Below the pieces are notes generated by a model. The model was not told the DNA's origin and did not search any database. It was given only the letters and a program-made list of their open reading frames with translations. A stretch of 64,000 nt of DNA from Stenotrophomonas raiganjensis (SeqCode). GTDB lineage: Bacteria > Pseudomonadota > Gammaproteobacteria > Xanthomonadales > Xanthomonadaceae. The stretch is taken from contig NZ_JAUTXR010000134.1 in NCBI RefSeq assembly GCF_030658505.1, forward strand, positions 1-64,000, given 5' to 3'. Shown one piece after another: positions 59,538 through 64,000 of this stretch (within the stretch, counting starts at the first letter, position 1; every line of letters begins with the position of its first letter). The position numbers and the translations under genes were made by a program.

Positions 59538-62153
59538 GTGACTGATACAAAAGACAACACCAGCAACGCCAAGGCGTCCAAGGAACACACCCCGCTGATG
59601 AAGCAGTTCTTTGCAGCCAAATCCGACTACCCGGACCTGCTGCTGTTCTTCCGCATGGGCGATTTCTACGAGCTGTTCTATGACGACGCCCGCAAGGCTG
59701 CGCGCCTGCTCGACATCACCCTGACCCAGCGCGGCAGCTCCGGCGGTGCACCGATCCCGATGGCCGGCGTGCCGGTACACGCCTACGAGGGCTATCTTGC
59801 GCGGCTGGTGGCCCTGGGCGAATCGGTGGCGATCTGTGAGCAGATCGGCGATCCGGCGCTGGCCAAGGGCCTGGTCGAGCGCAAGGTGGTGCGCATCGTC
59901 ACCCCCGGCACCGTCACCGACGAAGCGCTGCTGGACGAGCGCCGTGACACCCTGCTGATGGCGCTGTCGCGCACGAAGCAGGGCTACGGCCTGGCCTGGG
60001 CTGACCTCGCCGGTGGCCGCTTCCTGGTCAACGAAGTGGAAACCGACGACGCGCTGGAAGCCGAGCTGGCGCGCCTGGAGCCAGCCGAGCTGCTGGTGCC
60101 CGATGAGGAGAACTGGCCGGAGTTCCTGCGCCAGCGCACCGGCGTGCGCCGCCGCGCGCCGTGGCTGTTCGACGCCGACAGCGGCCGCCGCCAGCTGCTG
60201 GGCTTCTTCAAGCTGCATGACCTGAGCGGCTTCGGCATCGATGACAAGCCGCGCGCCACCGCTGCCGCCGGCGCCCTGCTCGGTTATGTCGAAGAGACAC
60301 AGAAGCAGCGCCTGCCGCACCTGACCTCGATCGCGATGGAAACCGCCGGCGAGGCGATCGCGATGAACGCCGCCACCCGTCGCCACCTGGAGCTGGACAC
60401 GCGCGTCGACGGCGACACCCGCAATACCCTGCTGGGCGTGCTCGACAGCACGGTAACGCCGATGGGCGGCCGCCTGCTGCGGCGCTGGCTGCACCGCCCG
60501 CTGCGCCTGCGCGATGTACTGGTGCAGCGCCACCACGCGGTGGAAACGCTGATCGATCGCGGCAGCGACGCCGACATCCGCGAACAGTTCCGCCGCCTGG
60601 GCGATCTGGAGCGCATTCTCACCCGCGTGGCGCTGCGCTCGGCGCGCCCGCGCGATTTTTCCACCCTGCGCGATGGCCTGGGCCTGCTGCCGGCCGTACG
60701 CGAGGTGCTGGCGCCGCTGGATTCGCCGCGCCTGCAGGCGCTGCACGCCGCATTGGGTGAGCACGACGAGTGTGCGCACCTGCTGGCCAGTGCCATCGCC
60801 GACATGCCACCGCTGAAGCTCAGCGATGGCGGCGTGCTGGCCGATGGCTTCGATGAAGAGCTGGACGAGCTGCGCCGCCTGTCCACGCACGCCGACCAGT
60901 TCCTGGTCGACCTGGAACAGCGCGAACGCGAAAGCAGCGGCATTCCCACCCTGAAGGTGGGCTACAACCGCGTGCACGGTTACTACATCGAAATCAGCAA
61001 GGGCCAGTCCGACCGCGCGCCGGTGCACTACACCCGCCGCCAGACGCTGACCAATGCCGAGCGCTACATCACCGAAGAACTGAAGGCGTTCGAGGACAAG
61101 GTGCTGTCCGCGCGCGACCGCTCGCTGTCGCGCGAAAAATACCTGTACGAGCAGCTGCTGGACACCCTTGGCGGGCAGCTGGAACCGCTGAAGCAGTGTG
61201 CCGCCGCGCTGAGCGAACTGGACGTGCTGGCCGCTTTCGCCGAACGCGCGCAGGCGCTGGACTGGGCGCGACCGGAGCTGCAGGCCGAGCCCTGCCTGAA
61301 GATCGAGCGCGGCCGTCATCCGGTGGTCGAAGCGGTGCGCGAGCAGCCGTTCGAGCCCAACGACCTGGACCTGCATCCGGACCGTCGCATGCTGGTCATC
61401 ACCGGCCCGAACATGGGCGGTAAATCGACCTACATGCGGCAGAACGCGCTGATCGTGCTGCTGGCCCACATCGGCAGCTTCGTGCCGGCCAGCCGTGCGC
61501 TGATCGGCCCGATCGACCGCATCCTGACCCGCATCGGTGCCGGTGACGACCTCGCCCGCGGGCAGTCGACCTTCATGGTCGAGATGGCCGAGACCAGCTA
61601 CATCCTGCATCACGCCACCACCCATTCGCTGGTGCTGATGGATGAGATCGGCCGCGGCACGTCCACCTACGATGGCCTGGCGCTGGCTGACGCGGTGGCC
61701 CGTCACCTGGCCTACCAGAACCGCTGCTACACGCTGTTCGCCACCCACTACTTCGAGCTGACCGCGCTGGCCGACGAACAGCACGAGGGCGGCCGCAGCG
61801 GCATCGCCAACGTGCACCTGGATGCCGTCGAGCACGGTGAAGCGCTGGTGTTCATGCACGCGGTGAAGGACGGCCCGGCCAACCGCAGCTTCGGCCTGCA
61901 GGTAGCTGCGCTGGCCGGCCTGCCGCGGGCCACCGTAGCGCAGGCGCGTCGTCGCCTGGCCGAGCTGGAACAGCGCGGCGGCGAGAGCCATGCCGCCGAG
62001 CTGGCGCCGCAGGCATTGGATGCGCCGCAACAGTTCGGCCTGTTCAGCGCCCCGGCCAGCAAGGCGCAGGCAGCGCTGGCAGCGATCGACCCGGACGAAC
62101 TGACGCCGAAGCAGGCGTTGGAAGCGCTGTACCGGTTGAAGGCGCTGCTGTAA
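59538..62153 (+). CDS. mutS: DNA mismatch repair protein MutS
   Basis: A 871-residue, full-length MutS that recognises mismatches. The mismatch-contacting FxE is Phe43-Glu45 in [12 protein letters not shown]. Walker [10 protein letters not shown] is at 623-631, Walker B in [20 protein letters not shown], and the C-terminal tetramer region ends [12 protein letters not shown]. The start is GTG (GTGACTGATACAAAAG). Monocistronic; mutL lies elsewhere. Confidence 0.97.
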   Translation: MTDTKDNTSNAKASKEHTPLMKQFFAAKSDYPDLLLFFRMGDFYELFYDDARKAARLLDITLTQRGSSGGAPIPMAGVPVHAYEGYLARLVALGESVAICEQIGDPALAKGLVERKVVRIVTPGTVTDEALLDERRDTLLMALSRTKQGYGLAWADLAGGRFLVNEVETDDALEAELARLEPAELLVPDEENWPEFLRQRTGVRRRAPWLFDADSGRRQLLGFFKLHDLSGFGIDDKPRATAAAGALLGYVEETQKQRLPHLTSIAMETAGEAIAMNAATRRHLELDTRVDGDTRNTLLGVLDSTVTPMGGRLLRRWLHRPLRLRDVLVQRHHAVETLIDRGSDADIREQFRRLGDLERILTRVALRSARPRDFSTLRDGLGLLPAVREVLAPLDSPRLQALHAALGEHDECAHLLASAIADMPPLKLSDGGVLADGFDEELDELRRLSTHADQFLVDLEQRERESSGIPTLKVGYNRVHGYYIEISKGQSDRAPVHYTRRQTLTNAERYITEELKAFEDKVLSARDRSLSREKYLYEQLLDTLGGQLEPLKQCAAALSELDVLAAFAERAQALDWARPELQAEPCLKIERGRHPVVEAVREQPFEPNDLDLHPDRRMLVITGPNMGGKSTYMRQNALIVLLAHIGSFVPASRALIGPIDRILTRIGAGDDLARGQSTFMVEMAETSYILHHATTHSLVLMDEIGRGTSTYDGLALADAVARHLAYQNRCYTLFATHYFELTALADEQHEGGRSGIANVHLDAVEHGEALVFMHAVKDGPANRSFGLQVAALAGLPRATVAQARRRLAELEQRGGESHAAELAPQALDAPQQFGLFSAPASKAQAALAAIDPDELTPKQALEALYRLKALL

Positions 62154-62170
62154 CCGCAGCACGCGCGCAT

Positions 62171-62196
62171 GGCCTCCCGCCGCCCTGCGGGAGGCC
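62171..62196 (+). terminator. Hairpin after mutS
   Basis: GGCCTCCCGC - CGCCCT - GCGGGAGGCC, a perfect 10-bp stem 17 bases after the mutS stop, followed by only a weak T-run (TGTTG). Probable terminator. Confidence 0.65.
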
Positions 62197-62221
62197 TGTT
62201 GAAAGGCTGCGCAAATCCGAT

Positions 62222-62295
62222 TCCGCACTTCAATTGACAGAATCTATCAATCTGAATGGATCATTCGATTATTCATTTCATCTGGCCCTAGCTAC
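62222..62295 (+). promoter_or_regulatory. AT-rich promoter region of the catalase gene
   Basis: A 70-base AT-rich island in a GC-rich genome, with TTGACA at 62234 and repeated ATC/GAT half-sites (CTATCAATC, GGATCATTCGATTATTC). A -10-like TAGCTA lies at 62289. Spacing fits OxyR-type control of a catalase gene, but I could not align a full OxyR site. Confidence 0.4.
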
Positions 62296-62345
62296 AGTCG
62301 AGTGAAGATGTTTTCCACGTCTTCACCGCCACCAGGAGCCAGCCG

Positions 62346-63989
62346 ATGAGCCAGTCCGACAACAACAACGCCAAGTGCCCGTATCACAGCGCCCCGCCGC
62401 CCGCGGAAGGCGCCCAGCAGCAGCGTGAGCTGAGCACCACGCCCAAGCAGAAGCACGGCGATGACCCGGTCACGCCGATGACCACGGCCTTCGGCGCGCC
62501 GGTGGTGGACAACCAGAACAGCAAGACCGCCGGCCCGCGCGGCCCGCTGCTGATGGAAGACGTGTGGCTGCTGGAAAAGCTGGCCAACCTCAACCGCGAG
62601 ATCATTCCCGAGCGCCGCATGCACGCCAAGGGCTCGGGCGCGTTCGGCACCTTCACCGTCACTCACGACATCAGCAAGTACACCCGCGCCAAGCTGTTCG
62701 AGAAGGTCGGCAAGCAGACCGAGATGTTCGCCCGCTTCACCACGGTGGCCGGCGAGCGTGGCGCCGCCGACGCCGAGCGTGACATCCGCGGCTTCGCGCT
62801 GAAGTTCTACACCGAAGAAGGCAACTGGGACCTGGTCGGCAACAACACCCCGGTGTTCTTCCTGCGCGATCCGCGCAAGTTCGCCGACCTCAACAAGGCC
62901 GTGAAGCGCGACCCGCACACCAACCTGCGCAGCGCGCGCAACAACTGGGACTTCTGGACGCTGCTGCCCGAAGCCCTGCTGCAGGTGACCGTGGTGATGA
63001 GCGACCGCGGCATTCCGCGCAGCTTCCGCCACATGCATGGCTTCGGCTCGCACACCTACAGCTTCACCAACGCCGACAGCGAACGCTTCTGGGTGAAGTT
63101 CCACTTCGTCAGCCAGCAGGGCATCGAATCGCTGACCGACGCGCAGGCGCAGATCCTGGTCGGCCATGACCGCGAAAGCCACGGCCGCGACCTGTTCGCC
63201 GCCATCGAGAAGGGCGACTTCCCGAAGTGGAAGCTGTTCATCCAGGTCATGCCGGAGCTGGACGCGGAAACCTACCGCGTGCATCCGTTCGACCTGACCA
63301 AGGTGTGGCCGAAGAGCGACTACCCGCTGATCGAAGTGGGCCAGTTCGAACTGAACCGCAACCCGGTCAACTGGTACCAGGACGTCGAGCAGTCGGCGTT
63401 CGCACCGAGCAACCTGGTGCCGGGCATCGGTCCGTCGCCGGACAAGATGCTGCAGGCGCGCCTGTTCGCCTATTCCGATGCGCAGCGCTACCGCCTGGGC
63501 GTGAACCACCACCAGATTCCGGTAAACGCCGCGCGCTGCCCGGTGCACAGCAACCACCGCGATGGTGCGATGCGCGTGGATGGCAACTACGGCGGCCTGC
63601 CGCACTACGAACCGAACAGCTACGGCCAGTGGCAGGAGCAGCCGGAGTACCGCGAACCGCCGATGAAGATCCGGGGCGACGCCGACTTCTGGAATTTCCG
63701 CGAGGACGACGCCGACTACTTCAGCCAGCCGGGTGCGCTGTTCCGCAGCTACAACCAGGCCCAGAAGGAGCGCCTGTTCGCCAACACCGCCCGCGCCCTG
63801 GGTGATGCGCCGGACTTCATCAAGCAGCGCCACATCGACAACTGCAGCAAGGCCGACCCGGCCTACGGCGCTGGCGTCGCAGCGGCCCTGAAGGCGCTGG
63901 CCAGCCAGCCATCGGATCCGTTCAAGCCGGCGCAGCCGGAAGCGGACTTCCCCACCGCCACCCCGGGCGCGGAAGACATCGAGCTCTGA
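62346..63989 (+). CDS. Monofunctional heme catalase (clade 1/3, about 547 residues)
   Basis: A 547-residue cytoplasmic catalase that disproportionates hydrogen peroxide. The catalytic His is in [21 protein letters not shown] (about residue 92), the catalytic Asn in [13 protein letters not shown], and the heme-ligand Tyr in [14 protein letters not shown]. The length matches the larger-than-KatA but not 750-residue class, and there is no C-terminal flavodoxin-like domain. An N-terminal KCPYHS and Gln-rich segment precede the core. The gene ends 11 bases before the window edge. Confidence 0.95.
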   Translation: MSQSDNNNAKCPYHSAPPPAEGAQQQRELSTTPKQKHGDDPVTPMTTAFGAPVVDNQNSKTAGPRGPLLMEDVWLLEKLANLNREIIPERRMHAKGSGAFGTFTVTHDISKYTRAKLFEKVGKQTEMFARFTTVAGERGAADAERDIRGFALKFYTEEGNWDLVGNNTPVFFLRDPRKFADLNKAVKRDPHTNLRSARNNWDFWTLLPEALLQVTVVMSDRGIPRSFRHMHGFGSHTYSFTNADSERFWVKFHFVSQQGIESLTDAQAQILVGHDRESHGRDLFAAIEKGDFPKWKLFIQVMPELDAETYRVHPFDLTKVWPKSDYPLIEVGQFELNRNPVNWYQDVEQSAFAPSNLVPGIGPSPDKMLQARLFAYSDAQRYRLGVNHHQIPVNAARCPVHSNHRDGAMRVDGNYGGLPHYEPNSYGQWQEQPEYREPPMKIRGDADFWNFREDDADYFSQPGALFRSYNQAQKERLFANTARALGDAPDFIKQRHIDNCSKADPAYGAGVAAALKALASQPSDPFKPAQPEADFPTATPGAEDIEL

Positions 63990-64000
63990 TCGCCCTCCCC

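Noticed and set aside
59463..62228. 921-codon minus-strand frame opposite mutS
   Set aside because: Shadow of mutS produced by third-position GC bias.
1..64000. Prophage, integrative element, rRNA or tRNA genes
   Set aside because: No integrase, structural phage gene, transposase or recognisable RNA gene was seen on either strand.

Overview
This is a GC-rich chromosomal window from a gammaproteobacterium of the Xanthomonadaceae, most probably the Stenotrophomonas maltophilia complex. The evidence is the strong G/C bias at third codon positions, repeated short stem-loops that start with GTAG (the SMAG elements described in S. maltophilia), and gene content: a creBCD locus, a His-rich TonB zinc receptor, an Xanthomonas-type nucleotide pyrophosphatase and an argO/argP pair. 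Almost all of it is core-like chromosome. I see no prophage, integrase, transposase, rRNA, tRNA or CRISPR array.

Layout. 0-5 kb: a GTAG and large-palindrome repeat zone, an NPP lipoprotein, ribosomal protein THX, and a zinc pair (MerC-like protein and ZnuD-like receptor) diverging from one candidate Zur box. 5-9 kb: a broken gene and a TetR / DHA2 transporter / HlyD efflux operon. 9-13 kb: gltX-zur and an M28 peptidase. 13-17 kb: creB-creC-creD plus a small unknown gene, with a near-consensus cre box before creD. 17-28 kb: housekeeping genes (rlmJ, GNAT, mfd, HD-GYP, M13 peptidase, a small C39-like protein, gpmA, nfi, CDF exporter). 28-37 kb: a Fur-box FepA-like receptor facing a globin-coupled diguanylate cyclase, a divergent MFS/HxlR pair, a metallophosphatase and a two-component system.

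37.5-44.7 kb is a same-strand run of eight genes: hydrolase, paired small EamA transporters, DegT aminotransferase, HAD phosphatase, class III aminotransferase, GNAT and arginase-fold enzyme. It looks like a biosynthesis and export locus whose product I do not recognise. 45-46 kb carries a ParD-like gene and a second type I methionine aminopeptidase behind a 32-bp near-perfect palindrome. 47-49 kb is argO/argP. 48.8-53.6 kb is an outer-membrane factor, HlyD adaptor and two ABC-2 permeases with no ATPase gene. 53.7-64 kb holds a glycine-zipper protein, a chemoreceptor with a sigma-28 promoter, a glycosyltransferase / O-antigen-ligase pair, mutS and a catalase.

Two themes recur. First, metal and oxidative homeostasis: Zur and its likely target, CDF, FepA-like receptor, catalase. 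Second, palindromic repeats that sit against gene ends and in places supply stop codons and C-terminal residues. All functional calls come from reading motifs by eye; no database search was run.
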